Shown: in pieces, positions 1-8,805 of the stretch | Position numbering within the stretch: position 1 is the first letter of the stretch | How the letters are laid out: every line of letters starts with the position of its first letter | DNA from: Pseudomonas sp. TCU-HL1 | Lineage (GTDB): Bacteria; Pseudomonadota; Gammaproteobacteria; Pseudomonadales; Pseudomonadaceae | NCBI RefSeq assembly: GCF_001708505.1 | Contig: NZ_CP015992.1 | Span: 4,960,001 to 5,024,000, forward strand | Direction of reading: 5' to 3' | Length of the DNA: 64,000 nt | Notes under the pieces: generated by a model | What the model saw: only the letters and a program-made list of their open reading frames with translations | Databases searched by the model: none | What the model was told of the DNA's origin: nothing | Position numbers and translations under genes: made by a program

Positions 1-176
1 CTCGCGGTGCCGGATGTCGGCGCCAGGAAGCCGGTCAGCATCTTCATGGTGGTGGACTTGCCCGCGCCGTTGGGGCCAAGGAACCCCAGCACCTCGCCAG
101 GTGCGACACACAAAGACAGGTTATCCACAGCGGTGTGCTGCGCAAAACGCTTGGTCAGACTGGTTATCTCGATCAT
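1..176 (-). CDS. ABC transporter ATP-binding protein, N-terminal part only (cut by window edge)
   Basis: Reads leftward out of the window; about 58 residues are visible, beginning MIEITSLTKRF. The Walker A motif GPNGAGKSTT is followed by MKMLTGFLAPTSG, typical of the ATPase of ABC-2 type exporters (GldA/NosF-like). The subunit would hydrolyse ATP on the cytoplasmic face to drive a membrane partner encoded beyond the window. The start ATG is at 176-174. It is divergent from plsB, with about 230 bp between the two starts. The substrate cannot be judged from this fragment. Confidence 0.85.
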   Translation of the reverse strand, partial: MIEITSLTKRFAQHTAVDNLSLCVAPGEVLGFLGPNGAGKSTTMKMLTGFLAPTSGTA

Positions 177-407
177 GGCCTCTAGTCCCGTAGGGAGCAG
201 CCCCTGGCCATGCTGGCCACAGGGGCCCTGCAAAAACGCTGCCGGACTATAAGGAGTCCGCCGACGCCATTGCAAGACAGACACCGAAGCGAAAAGTTGC
301 AGGAAAATTCATCGGAAAACGACCGTCCACGCCTTTTTGCGACCCAACGGCGAATGCGGCAAACTAGCCGCCCCGAGCAATCGCTCGTTTCACAGCCTTT
401 CCGCGCC

Positions 408-2906
408 ATGACCCGCTCCCCCTTCCGCCGACTTGCCTTCGGCACCCTGCGTCGCCTGCTTTATCTCTGGGTGCGCTCGGAAACCATCAACCAGTCCGCC
501 TTCACGCTGAAGCTCGACCGCAGCAAACCGGTGCTCTACGTGCTGCAGCAACCTTCGGCCAGCGACCTGGCGGTGGTGGATCGGGAGTGCACCAAAGCCG
601 GTCTGCCGCGTCCGGTGCTTCCGGTCGCGGTGGGCGGCCTGCTGGAGCCGGCAGCCTTCTTCCACCTGACGCCCGAGCCGGGCTGGCTGGGTGGCCAGGA
701 CAAACGCGGCGCATCCCCGACCCTGGTACGGGTATTGGGTGCCATCCAGCAACACGCCGTGGAAGACGCGCAGATCATCCCGGTGACGGTGTTCTGGGGC
801 CAATCCCCCGACCGCGAGACCAGCCCCTGGAAGCTGCTTTTCGCGGACAGCTGGGCAGTGACCGGCCGGCTGCGCAAGCTGGTCAGCATCCTCATCCTCG
901 GGCGCAAGACCCGTGTGCAGTTCTCCGCCCCCATCCACCTGCGCGAGCTGGTGGACCAGGACAAGGGCCCGGAGCGCACCCTGCGCATGGTCAATCGCAT
1001 CCTGCGGGTCCACTTCCGCAACCAGAAGACCGCCGTCATCGGTCCCGATCTGTCGCACCGCCGCAACCTGGTCAAGGGCCTGGTACGCGGCCCGCTGGTG
1101 CGCCAGGCCATCGCCGAAGAGGCCGAGCGCGACAAGGTCAGCCTGGCCGCCGCCGAGGCACAGGCCCTGAAGTACGGCAACGAGATCGCCTCCGACTTCG
1201 CCTACACCGCCATTCGCTTCCTCGAAGTGGTGCTGTCCTGGTTCTGGAACAAGCTCTACGAGGGCATCAAGGTCAACCACATCGAGCAGGTGCAGGAGAG
1301 CGTCCATGGCCACGAGGTCATCTACGTGCCCTGCCACCGCAGCCATATCGACTACCTGTTGCTGTCCTACCTGCTGTTCCGCAATGGCCTGACACCGCCG
1401 CACATCGCCGCCGGCATCAACCTCAACATGCCGGTGATCGGCGGCCTGCTGCGCCGCGGTGGCGCCTTCTTCATGCGCCGCACCTTCAAGGGCAACCCGC
1501 TGTACACCGCGGTCTTCAACGAGTACCTGCACACGCTGTTCAGCCGCGGCTTCCCGGTGGAGTACTTCGTCGAGGGCGGACGCTCGCGCACCGGGCGCAT
1601 GCTGCATCCGAAAACCGGCATGCTCGCCATCACCCTGCGCAGCTTCCTGCGCTCATCGCGCCTGCCCATCGTCTTCGTGCCGGTGTACATCGGCTACGAG
1701 CGCGTGCTGGAAGGCCGCACCTACCTGGGTGAACTGCGCGGAGCGAGCAAGAAGAAGGAATCCATCTTCGATCTGTTCAAGGTCGTCAGCGCCCTGAAGC
1801 TGCGCTTCGGCTCGGTGGCGGTGAACTTCGGCGAACCGATCAAGCTGGCCGAATTCCTCGACCAGCAACAGCCGGATTGGCGTGTCCAGGAACTGGGCCC
1901 ACAGTTCCGCCCGGCCTGGCTCAACGACACGACCAACCAGTTGGCCGTGCGCATCGCCCGCCACCTCAACGACGCGGCGGCGATCAACCCGGTCAATCTG
2001 GTGGCCCTGGCGCTGCTGTCCACCAGCCGTCTGGCCCTGGACGAACGCGCCCTCACGCGTGTGCTCGACCTCTACCTGACCCTGCTCCGCGCCGTCCCCT
2101 ATTCGCCTCACGCCACCCTGCCGGAAGGCGACGGCCAGGCGCTGATCCAGTACGTGCAGAGCATGAACCTGCTGGCCGAGCAGAAGGACCCCTTGGGCAA
2201 GATCCTCTATCTGGATGAGCAGAACGCCGTCCTCATGACCTACTACCGCAACAATGTGCTCCATGTGTTCGCGTTGCCGGCGCTGCTGGCCTGCTTCTTC
2301 CAGAGCAGCGCGCGCATGAGCCGGGAGCAGATCCTGCGTTACACCCGCGCGCTCTATCCCTATCTGCAAGCGGAACTGTTCATCCGCTGGGACGCCAACG
2401 AGCTGGAAGGCGTGGTCGACCAGTGGCTGGCGGCCTTCGTCGAGCAGGGTTTGCTCAAGGTAGAGGGGGACGTCTACGTGCGCCCGGCGCCCAGCTCGCG
2501 GGAGTTCGTCCTGCTGACCCTGCTGGCCCGCGCCATCGTCCAGACCCTGCAACGCTTCTACATGGCCATCGCCCTGTTGCTGAACGTGGGCCAGAACCAG
2601 CTGAGCGCCGAGGAACTAGAAGACCTCTGCACCGTCATGGCCCAGCGCCTGTCGATCCTCCACGGTCTCAATGCCCCGGAATTCTTCGACAAGAGCCTGT
2701 TCCGCCACTTCATCCAGACCCTGCTGGACCAACGCGTGCTGCGCCGGGACGAAACCGGCAAGCTGAGCTACCACGAGTTGCTCGGCGAACTGGCCGAAGG
2801 CGCCGCCAAGCGTGTCCTGCCGGCGGAAATTCGCCTGTCCATCCGTCAAGTGGCATTCGATCGCCAGATCGAGCCCGAGGCGAACGCTCCGGCCGAAGCC
2901 AGCTGA
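408..2906 (+). CDS. plsB: Glycerol-3-phosphate 1-O-acyltransferase PlsB
   Basis: Membrane-associated enzyme that transfers an acyl chain from acyl-ACP or acyl-CoA to position 1 of sn-glycerol-3-phosphate, the first step of phospholipid synthesis. The 832-aa product has the four acyltransferase blocks: HRSHIDYL (His310 and Asp315 form the HX4D catalytic pair), GGAFFMRR, FVEGGRSRTGR (from about residue 387) and VPVYIGYE. The open frame runs upstream to 210, but ATG 408 gives MTRSPFRRLAFGTLRRLLYLW, which fits PlsB N-termini and the family length of about 830 aa. The extra upstream residues look non-coding. No strong Shine-Dalgarno sequence is visible before 408. Confidence 0.95.
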   Translation: MTRSPFRRLAFGTLRRLLYLWVRSETINQSAFTLKLDRSKPVLYVLQQPSASDLAVVDRECTKAGLPRPVLPVAVGGLLEPAAFFHLTPEPGWLGGQDKRGASPTLVRVLGAIQQHAVEDAQIIPVTVFWGQSPDRETSPWKLLFADSWAVTGRLRKLVSILILGRKTRVQFSAPIHLRELVDQDKGPERTLRMVNRILRVHFRNQKTAVIGPDLSHRRNLVKGLVRGPLVRQAIAEEAERDKVSLAAAEAQALKYGNEIASDFAYTAIRFLEVVLSWFWNKLYEGIKVNHIEQVQESVHGHEVIYVPCHRSHIDYLLLSYLLFRNGLTPPHIAAGINLNMPVIGGLLRRGGAFFMRRTFKGNPLYTAVFNEYLHTLFSRGFPVEYFVEGGRSRTGRMLHPKTGMLAITLRSFLRSSRLPIVFVPVYIGYERVLEGRTYLGELRGASKKKESIFDLFKVVSALKLRFGSVAVNFGEPIKLAEFLDQQQPDWRVQELGPQFRPAWLNDTTNQLAVRIARHLNDAAAINPVNLVALALLSTSRLALDERALTRVLDLYLTLLRAVPYSPHATLPEGDGQALIQYVQSMNLLAEQKDPLGKILYLDEQNAVLMTYYRNNVLHVFALPALLACFFQSSARMSREQILRYTRALYPYLQAELFIRWDANELEGVVDQWLAAFVEQGLLKVEGDVYVRPAPSSREFVLLTLLARAIVQTLQRFYMAIALLLNVGQNQLSAEELEDLCTVMAQRLSILHGLNAPEFFDKSLFRHFIQTLLDQRVLRRDETGKLSYHELLGELAEGAAKRVLPAEIRLSIRQVAFDRQIEPEANAPAEAS

Positions 2907-2918
2907 CTGCGCTTTCCA

Positions 2919-2943
2919 ACGCCGGGCATGCATGGCCCGGCGT
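2919..2943 (+). terminator. Hairpin just after plsB, possible terminator
   Basis: Perfect 9-bp inverted repeat ACGCCGGGC / GCCCGGCGT around a 7-nt loop, 12 bp after the plsB stop. There is no T-run behind it, so intrinsic termination is uncertain; it may only stabilise the mRNA 3' end. Confidence 0.4.
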
Positions 2944-3090
2944 CGGTCCGCAGCACCGTTCAAGACCATTCACACAGCACAAGCAGACGGCTCCCGACAG
3001 GCTTGCCCCAGCCCCCTCCGTACCATTCGGCGCTGCACTAACTCGGCCATCCGAGTGCATCTCCTGCCCCGAATACGGAAGACTCACCCC

Positions 3091-3357
3091 ATGCTGCTGA
3101 GAACCATCACCGTCGAGAACGACGCACAGGAAGTGGTCAACGCCGCCATCCTGTGCAGCTTCGCCATCCCTCTCATCGACCGCAACATCGTCGTCTACAC
3201 CCTCAACGAAGAAGGCCGCCACGGCACCTCCAAGGTGTACGTGGCCAGCGCCGTACCGCTGGAGAATGGCTATCGGCTGGCGTGCCTGGAGTCCGAGCAG
3301 GAGTGGCGCTACGCCGTGCAGGTACTGAAGCAGATCACCAGGGAGGACGAGCTGTGA
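3091..3357 (+). CDS. Conserved small protein of unknown function
   Basis: 88-aa soluble protein beginning MLLRTITVENDAQEVVNAAI, with no signal peptide or membrane segment. I do not recognise a domain. ATG 3091 is preceded by GGAAG at good spacing. The last codons overlap the next gene (GTGA at 3354-3357), so the two are probably translationally coupled and co-transcribed. In PAO1 a small hypothetical gene sits at the same place after plsB, as I recall. Confidence 0.75.
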   Translation: MLLRTITVENDAQEVVNAAILCSFAIPLIDRNIVVYTLNEEGRHGTSKVYVASAVPLENGYRLACLESEQEWRYAVQVLKQITREDEL

Positions 3358-4517
3358 GTGAATCAAGCAAACTGGATTTCCACTTCATCGACCTCAAGGG
3401 CGAGCTCACTGGCGAACAGCAGAAGCCCGCCTGCGCAACAGAACACCGCAGCCTGTCGATCAACAAGAGCGCCGTGCTCACGCTGATCGCCACCCGCGAA
3501 AGTCCCAACATCGGCGCCCCACTCCCCTCCAGCAGCCCGCCGCTGCAATCCGAACCGCCTCACGCGGAAGAACCGCCCGCCCGCATCGACAGCCGCGCCC
3601 TGGGGGTGGACTTCAGCCTGCCCCAATCCGCAATCTCAGCAGAGGCCGAGGAAAGTGTCGAACCGCTGCCGGAGGCAAACCACGAGCAAGAGCCGTCCGA
3701 GCCAGCTCCACCGCCGGAAGAAACCGAACAGACGCCCGTGCAGGACATTGCCTCGCCCGTTACCGTTCCAGAACCCAGGGCGGACCTGGACGACGCACTG
3801 GAAACCAGGGACCTGCAGCGGCTCAGCGCGGAAGTCGCAGCACAGGCACCAGCGTTGCCGGACAGCGAACCGCCTACCCTGAGCGACCCCGTGGTTGAAA
3901 TACGCCCGGTCGAAGAGCACGAGCCACCCAGCGCCCTCCCTACCCTCGGCGCCGACACCGACGGCGTCCTCAGCGATGTGCAGCACACCCTCGACGCCCT
4001 GGCGGAAATGGCCAAGGGCCTGACCTTGCAGAAGCTGGAGGCCGTGAAACAGCAGGAGACTCTGGACCAGCGCAAATCGCAACTCTACGAAAAGGAACGC
4101 CTCCTCGCCGACAAGGAAGAACAGCTGCGGCTGCTGGAAACCCGCCTGACCCGCGAAGTCTCCAACCTTGAGCGCAACGCCGAAGACAATGCCCGCGCCC
4201 TGGCCGAGCGCAGCGCAGCGCTCAAGGCTCTTGCCGAGAATGTCGAGGCCCGTGATCGCAGTACCGCCAAGCTCGCTGAATCCCTGCGCCTGGAAAAGCA
4301 GCGCAATGACGAACTGGCCGAGTCCCTGCTGCGCCGCACCGAATCCTTGGACGAACGCGAGGCCTCGTTGAACCGTAAGGACGACGACCTGGCCGAGAAG
4401 CTCAAGCAACTGGTCGGAGCCAAGGACCGATTCCGCAACCTCGTCAAAACCTTCAACGAAACGGTGCAGTTCAACAACACCCTCAATGCCATCTCCAGCA
4501 CGGCGATGGACGATTGA
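3354..4517 (+). CDS. Coiled-coil protein of unknown function
   Basis: 387-aa protein starting at GTG 3354, which overlaps the previous stop codon (GTGA). After about 40 ordered residues (SESSKLDFHFIDLKGELTG) comes a long low-complexity Pro/Glu/Ala/Ser-rich region, roughly residues 55-205. A strongly heptad-like, Glu/Arg/Leu-rich stretch follows, roughly residues 210-360, predicted to be coiled coil. The end, LVKTFNETVQFNNTLNAISS, looks ordered. There is no signal peptide and no recognisable enzyme motif, so an intracellular scaffold is one possibility. The unit ends at the terminator at 4538-4560. Confidence 0.75.
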   Translation: MSESSKLDFHFIDLKGELTGEQQKPACATEHRSLSINKSAVLTLIATRESPNIGAPLPSSSPPLQSEPPHAEEPPARIDSRALGVDFSLPQSAISAEAEESVEPLPEANHEQEPSEPAPPPEETEQTPVQDIASPVTVPEPRADLDDALETRDLQRLSAEVAAQAPALPDSEPPTLSDPVVEIRPVEEHEPPSALPTLGADTDGVLSDVQHTLDALAEMAKGLTLQKLEAVKQQETLDQRKSQLYEKERLLADKEEQLRLLETRLTREVSNLERNAEDNARALAERSAALKALAENVEARDRSTAKLAESLRLEKQRNDELAESLLRRTESLDEREASLNRKDDDLAEKLKQLVGAKDRFRNLVKTFNETVQFNNTLNAISSTAMDD

Positions 4518-4537
4518 TACCCTGACCCCACCTGTGC

Positions 4538-4565
4538 ATCGCCCCCGCTTCGGGGGCGATTTCAG
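4538..4565 (+). terminator. Intrinsic-type terminator after the coiled-coil gene
   Basis: Perfect 10-bp stem ATCGCCCCCG / CGGGGGCGAT with a 3-nt loop (4538-4560), followed by a short pyrimidine-rich tail. It lies 20 bp after the stop at 4517. Confidence 0.75.
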
Positions 4566-4575
4566 TTCATCCGCC

Positions 4576-4848
4576 TTGATTCGGAGACGTGGCCTGCAGG
4601 ATGTTTCGTTGGCCGGTGCCCCCGCCGTGGAGCTGACTCGCCAGCAGGGGCCGATCGAGGGCCAGGTGCCTTTGAACTTTCGTCTCGACTACGACCCGAC
4701 CAAGGTCCAGTCCAACCACCGTTATGCCGTCAGCGCGCGCATCGAGCTGGATGGCAAGCTGATGTTCATCAGTACCGAGCAGCACTCGGTTAAACTCGAC
4801 GGCTCCAACCCACAGCCTCTGGGCATAAAAGTCGACCCTGTCCGCTGA
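4576..4848 (+). pseudogene. Truncated YbaY/YscW-type lipoprotein gene
   Basis: From LQDVSLAGAPAVEL onward the frame reads like the C-terminal two thirds of a YbaY (YscW) family lipoprotein: GPIEGQVPLNFRLDYDP, NHRYAVSARIELDGKLMFIS. The expected N-terminal lipobox signal and first beta strands are missing. Sequence immediately upstream is the terminator of the previous gene. A TTG at 4576 or the in-frame ATG at 4486 could only start a product without a signal peptide, so I read this as a 5'-deleted remnant. It abuts the DUF4197 gene by 35 bp. Confidence 0.6.
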
Positions 4849-4883
4849 GTTTCTGACCAGCCAATCGCCACAAGGATGCAGCC

Positions 4884-5561
4884 ATGATTCGCTTCACCAC
4901 CCTCTGTGCCGGCCTCGCCCTGTCGGCCAGCGCCTTCGCCCTGTCTATCGCCGACCTCAGCCAGACGGATGCCAGCGGCGGCCTCAAAGACGCCCTGACC
5001 CAGGGGGCCAAGGTTGCCGTGCAGCAGCTGGGCACGCCTGGTGGCTTCACCAATAACCCGGACGTGCGCATTGAGTTGCCGGGTAACCTGGGCAAGGCCG
5101 CCAAGACCATGAAAATGATGGGCATGGGCGCCCAGGTCGAACAGCTGGAAGCCAGCATGAACAAGGCCGCCGAGGCCGCCGTGCCCCAGGCGCAGGCACT
5201 GCTGGTGGATGCGGTGAAGAAGATGACCGTGCAGGACGCCAAGGGCATACTCAGCGGTCCGGATGATGCCGCCACCCAATACCTGAACAAATCCAGCCGT
5301 GAACAACTGCGCGCCAAGTTCCTGCCCATCGTCAAGCAGGCAACCGACAAGGTCGGCCTGGCGCAGCAGTACAACAGCTTCGCTGGCCAGGCCGCGAGCT
5401 TCGGCGTGGTCGATGCCAAGAGCGCCAGCATCGAGAGCTACGTGACCGAAGAGGCGCTGGACGGCCTGTTCAAGATGATCGCCGAGCAGGAAGCCAGCAT
5501 CCGCCAGAACCCGGCCGGCGCCGCTACCAGCCTGGCGAAGAAGGTGTTTGGGGCGCTTTGA
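4884..5561 (+). CDS. DUF4197 domain exported protein
   Basis: 225-aa protein with an N-terminal signal peptide (MIRFTTLCAGLALSASAFA). The mature part matches the DUF4197 family: LSQTDASGGLKDALTQGAKVAV, GFTNNPDVRIELPGNL and KGILSGPDDAATQYL. Members are periplasmic or exported alpha-helical proteins with no established function. Start ATG 4884 gives the signal peptide directly. It is followed by a good terminator (5580-5604), so it is probably monocistronic. Confidence 0.85.
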   Translation: MIRFTTLCAGLALSASAFALSIADLSQTDASGGLKDALTQGAKVAVQQLGTPGGFTNNPDVRIELPGNLGKAAKTMKMMGMGAQVEQLEASMNKAAEAAVPQAQALLVDAVKKMTVQDAKGILSGPDDAATQYLNKSSREQLRAKFLPIVKQATDKVGLAQQYNSFAGQAASFGVVDAKSASIESYVTEEALDGLFKMIAEQEASIRQNPAGAATSLAKKVFGAL

Positions 5562-5579
5562 GGGTTGCACGTCATCAAG

Positions 5580-5604
5580 AGCCCGGCTTGATGCCGGGTT
5601 TTTT
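5580..5604 (+). terminator. Intrinsic terminator after the DUF4197 gene
   Basis: GCCCGGC / GCCGGGT stem with a 5-nt loop (5581-5599) followed by a run of five or more T. Starts about 20 bp after the stop codon at 5561. Confidence 0.9.
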
Positions 5605-5636
5605 GTGGATGTTTGGCAGGTCCCGGTGGATGAGCT

Positions 5637-5663
5637 TCACACCGGATTGGTAATCCGGTGTGA
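5637..5663. repeat. Perfect 12-bp inverted repeat
   Basis: TCACACCGGATT and AATCCGGTGTGA separated by GGT. It lies in a roughly 445-bp stretch (5605-6049) in which I see no gene, only this palindrome and the repeat at 5926-5972. It is too far from any start to be an obvious operator. It may be the core of a REP-like unit or a folded RNA. Confidence 0.6.
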
Positions 5664-5925
5664 AGGGGCTTGGAGTTCTGTTGTACAGCTCGCTGCCGAG
5701 CGGGCTTTGGGTTTCGGTTTCGCCCCCCCCGTCGAGCCTCTTTTGGCAGTCGTCGGAATGCCGCACCACCCAAAAGAAATCAAAAGGGCTTGCCCCTGCA
5801 TCCGGGCCCGTCTTCGCCGGGGCGCCCTCGCTCCATCGTTGCGCCGGGGGCCCGGCCCCACCTTCTCTACTCGATTTCAGACCCGTACGGGCTTCAGGTT
5901 CTCTCCAGACTCGCCAGCACCGTCA

Positions 5926-5972
5926 CCCCTCTCCTCTTCAGGGAGAGGGGCCGGGGGTGAGGGAGGTATCTA
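5926..5972. repeat. CTCTCC/GGAGAG palindromic intergenic repeat (copy 1)
   Basis: CCCCTCTCC, six spacer bases, GGGAGAGGGG, then CCGGGGGTGAGGG. The same unit recurs nearly unchanged at 55362-55399, and related units lie at 52452-52478 and 55445-55493. It is an interspersed short palindrome between genes, not a gene. Confidence 0.7.
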
Positions 5973-6049
5973 GCCGCGCAGAGCCAAGCAAGGGCAATCA
6001 CACAAAATTGCCAATCCGGTCCGAACCAGCCTCCCGCTCAAGTCCCGCC

Positions 6050-7207
6050 TTACCCTCCCAATACCTCCACCCGCCCATCCCCCAACGCCTCATCCAGCCC
6101 CTGGTGAAACCACCTCAGCGCCTGCTCGAACCGCCCATGCCACAGCCGATCACTGGCGCCGGCCTGAATGCCCGCCTGTACCCGCGCCGCCATGGCGAAG
6201 TCCTCTTCCAGGGCCGAATAGAGAATCGTGTTGTTCTTCTCGAAATAGCGCTGTGCCTTCTCCGTCACCGGTTCCTCCGGCAACAGGGTATGGCCGAGCA
6301 CACGAGTGGCCCGCGGGCCATCGGGGAACACCGTGGAAAAGTCGATATGGTCAGGCTCCACCAGCACCAGGGTATTGGGCCAGAGGAAGTACAGCAGGTT
6401 GCCGTGACGGCGCAGGTTCCAGTCGCGCTCAGGCTGATCGAGGATATCGCGCAGGTTGCGCTTCACGTAGTAATTGCGGATATGCCGGCCGAAGCGCTCG
6501 AACAGGCCCAGGTTGGGCCAGAACAAGTGGTCGATGGTGGCCTGGTGTGCGCGGGCGACGTGGTAGTTCTCCAGAAAGGTGTCGATGGTCAGCTTCCAGT
6601 TCACCGGCCGGCGGATGTCCCGAGGATCGAAGATCACGTGGTCGCCCAGGGCAAAGCTGTCGAAGTCGGCCAGGATCTGCTCGCCGAAGAACGCCTCCAT
6701 ATCCAGTGCCGGCCCCGATGAGTGACGTGCCCAGACGGCGCCGAAGCGCTCGGCCACCGGCACTTCCGTGAGGTTCAGGCAAGCCCGGTCGATGCCCTCG
6801 AAGCCATAGCCATGGAGAATGCCGCGCAACTGGCCATCTGGATTGTAGGACCAGGCGTGATAGGGGCACACGAACACCCGATTGGGCCCGGCGGCATCGC
6901 CCACCAGTTGGGTGCCACGGTGTTTGCAGACGTTGAGGAAAGCCCGAAGCCGGCCCTGCTCGTTGCGGGTCAGCAGCAACGGCGCCAACAGGTCACGGGT
7001 GATGAAGTGGCCCGGGGATATCTCGCTGGAACGGGCAACCAGCAGCGGCTCGCGGCGCAATACCTCGTCCCGCTCGCGGCGGTAGCGCTGCTCGTCCAGG
7101 TAGACCTCCACCGGCAGCGCCGACGGCTCTTCGACGCAATCGGATATGCCCTGCTCCACCAGGGCAAGGGTTCGCTTGAGTAGTTCCACCTGGGTCGCGT
7201 GCTGCAT
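6050..7207 (-). CDS. Rieske-type non-haem iron oxygenase, alpha subunit
   Basis: 385-aa oxygenase. The Rieske [2Fe-2S] ligands are Cys94-Lys-His96 and Cys114-Pro-Tyr-His117. The mononuclear iron site contains the ENYHVARAH motif (His216 and His221). The family is aromatic-ring hydroxylase/GbcA-CntA-like and uses O2 plus electrons from a separate reductase, which is not encoded here. A GTG at 7213 is also in frame, but ATG 7207 has AGAGG at correct spacing, whereas the GTG would overlap that site. It lies 18 bp after the TetR gene in the same direction, so the regulator and oxygenase probably form an operon. The substrate is unknown. Confidence 0.85.
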   Translation of the reverse strand: MQHATQVELLKRTLALVEQGISDCVEEPSALPVEVYLDEQRYRRERDEVLRREPLLVARSSEISPGHFITRDLLAPLLLTRNEQGRLRAFLNVCKHRGTQLVGDAAGPNRVFVCPYHAWSYNPDGQLRGILHGYGFEGIDRACLNLTEVPVAERFGAVWARHSSGPALDMEAFFGEQILADFDSFALGDHVIFDPRDIRRPVNWKLTIDTFLENYHVARAHQATIDHLFWPNLGLFERFGRHIRNYYVKRNLRDILDQPERDWNLRRHGNLLYFLWPNTLVLVEPDHIDFSTVFPDGPRATRVLGHTLLPEEPVTEKAQRYFEKNNTILYSALEEDFAMAARVQAGIQAGASDRLWHGRFEQALRWFHQGLDEALGDGRVEVLGG

Positions 7208-7225
7208 GGCCACCTCTGCTTGTGG

Positions 7226-7828
7226 TCAAGTCGGCTGGAGTGGCGCCAGGGCGCCACGGATGAAATGCCAGAGCTGGCGGGACAACTGCTCCGCCGCCGG
7301 CCGCGGCGAGCGGCCGAGGGCTTCCAGCAGCGCCTGATGCATGCCGCCGAGGATCATCGCCGACACCAACTCCGGGTCGAGGCTGGCGTTCAACTGGCCG
7401 GCGGCCTGGCCGCGGCGGATGTTGTCGGCACCCTGGCGCACATTCTCGGCGATGCGCTGGGCTTCCAGCGCCGCCACTTCCGGTTCCCGCGCCAGGCTCA
7501 CCAGCAACAGTGGAGCCAGGGGTTCGGCGTAGACGAACTGCACTGCGAGCCTGACCCGCTGCTCCTCGCGGCTGCACCAGTCCTCGGCGCCTGGCAGCGG
7601 GTCCACCGCCATCACCTCGGCCTGGTAGCGATCGTGGAAATCCTCGGCCACCGCCGCAAGCAGGCCCGCGCGAGAATTGAAGTAGCGGTAGATCAGGCCG
7701 ACCGAGACTCCCGCCCGCTCCGCCACCCGCCCCACCTCCAGGCCGCCACCCTGTTCCAGCAGTTCTGCTCGGGCGGCATCCAGCAGGCTGGTACGGGTTC
7801 GCAGGGCTTTGGCGGAAAGATCGGACAT
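7226..7828 (-). CDS. TetR-family transcriptional regulator
   Basis: 200-aa protein beginning MSDLSAKALRTRTSLLDAA, with an N-terminal TetR helix-turn-helix (VGRVAERAGVSVGLIYRYF, about residues 34-52) and a helical ligand-binding C-terminal half. An upstream in-frame ATG (7858) would add ten residues unlike the family. It lies just upstream of the Rieske gene and is divergent from the crotonase/acyl-CoA synthetase pair across about 100 bp. It probably controls both units, with a CoA thioester or acid as ligand (inference). Confidence 0.85.
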   Translation of the reverse strand: MSDLSAKALRTRTSLLDAARAELLEQGGGLEVGRVAERAGVSVGLIYRYFNSRAGLLAAVAEDFHDRYQAEVMAVDPLPGAEDWCSREEQRVRLAVQFVYAEPLAPLLLVSLAREPEVAALEAQRIAENVRQGADNIRRGQAAGQLNASLDPELVSAMILGGMHQALLEALGRSPRPAAEQLSRQLWHFIRGALAPLQPT

Positions 7829-7841
7829 GCAAGCACTCGAC

Positions 7842-7873
7842 AAACTGATAGACAACAAAAGTGAATTCAGTTT
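7842..7873. promoter_or_regulatory. Candidate TetR operator in the divergent intergenic region
   Basis: Inverted half-sites AAACTGA (7842-7848) and TCAGTTT (7867-7873) lie in the AT-rich 103-bp gap between the divergent TetR and crotonase genes. Placement and symmetry fit an operator; the assignment is inferred. Confidence 0.4.
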
Positions 7874-7931
7874 ACTTATTTATCTCGACGCGCCAAGCCC
7901 TCGACCAACAAAAACAATGGAGTGCTTCCCC

Positions 7932-8765
7932 ATGACCGAGTCCACCGTCCATTACGCTGTTGACGGCCGCATCGCCACACTCACCCTGAACCGTCCGGAG
8001 CGCCTGAACGCCATCGACGACCGCATGCCGGCCGACCTCGAAGCGGCCGTGCTGCGCGCCAACGCCGATAACGCTGTCCATGTGATCGTACTCACCGGCG
8101 CCGGGCGCGGATTTTGCAGCGGCTACGACCTCAAGTTCTTCGCCGAGAATCCACGCGGCATCTATGGCAGCCAGGAAATGCCCTGGGACCCGATGGTCGA
8201 CTACGTGCTGATGAAGAAGAACACCGAGCACTTCATGAGCCTGTTCCGCAGTTACAAACCGGTGATCGCCAAGGTCCATGGCCCGGCGGTGGCCGGCGGC
8301 AGCGACATCGCCCTGTGTTGTGATCTGATCCTCATGGCCGACGAGGCGGTGATCGGCTACCCGCCGGCGCGGGTCTGGGGCTGCCCCACCACCGCCATGT
8401 GGGTCTACCGCCTGGGCCCGGAGAAGGCCAAGCGCATGCTCCTCACCGGCGACTTGATCGATGGCCGCGAGGCCCAGCGCCTCGGCCTGGTCTACCAGAG
8501 CGTGCCCCAGGCCGAACTGGATGCGGCCGTACAGACGCTTGCTGCCCGCATGCAGGGCATCCCGAAGAACCAGCTGATGATGCAGAAGCTGATGATCAAC
8601 CAGGCCTTTCACAACATGGGCCTGGAAACCACCCAGATGTTCGCCACGCTTTTCGACGGCATCACTCGCCACAGCCCGGAAGGCGTGCGCTTCAAGGCCC
8701 GCTGCGAGGAAGTGGGATTCGCCCAGGCGGTCAAGGAGCGCGACTCCGGCCAGCCGATCCCCTGA
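7932..8765 (+). CDS. Enoyl-CoA hydratase/isomerase (crotonase) family protein
   Basis: 277-aa crotonase-fold enzyme. Visible signatures are the N-terminal IATLTLNRPERLNAI, the first oxyanion-hole segment GAGRGFCSGYDL and the second, HGPAVAGGSDIALCCDL. It acts on a CoA thioester; whether by hydration, isomerisation or hydrolysis cannot be told. GGAG lies 8 bases before ATG 7932, which supports this start over the upstream in-frame ATG. The acyl-CoA synthetase follows 40 bp later in the same direction, so the two probably act on one acid substrate. Confidence 0.88.
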   Translation: MTESTVHYAVDGRIATLTLNRPERLNAIDDRMPADLEAAVLRANADNAVHVIVLTGAGRGFCSGYDLKFFAENPRGIYGSQEMPWDPMVDYVLMKKNTEHFMSLFRSYKPVIAKVHGPAVAGGSDIALCCDLILMADEAVIGYPPARVWGCPTTAMWVYRLGPEKAKRMLLTGDLIDGREAQRLGLVYQSVPQAELDAAVQTLAARMQGIPKNQLMMQKLMINQAFHNMGLETTQMFATLFDGITRHSPEGVRFKARCEEVGFAQAVKERDSGQPIP

Positions 8766-8805
8766 GTGAGTCGCAACCCGTCCAACCGAGTACAGGAGGT
8801 GTTCG

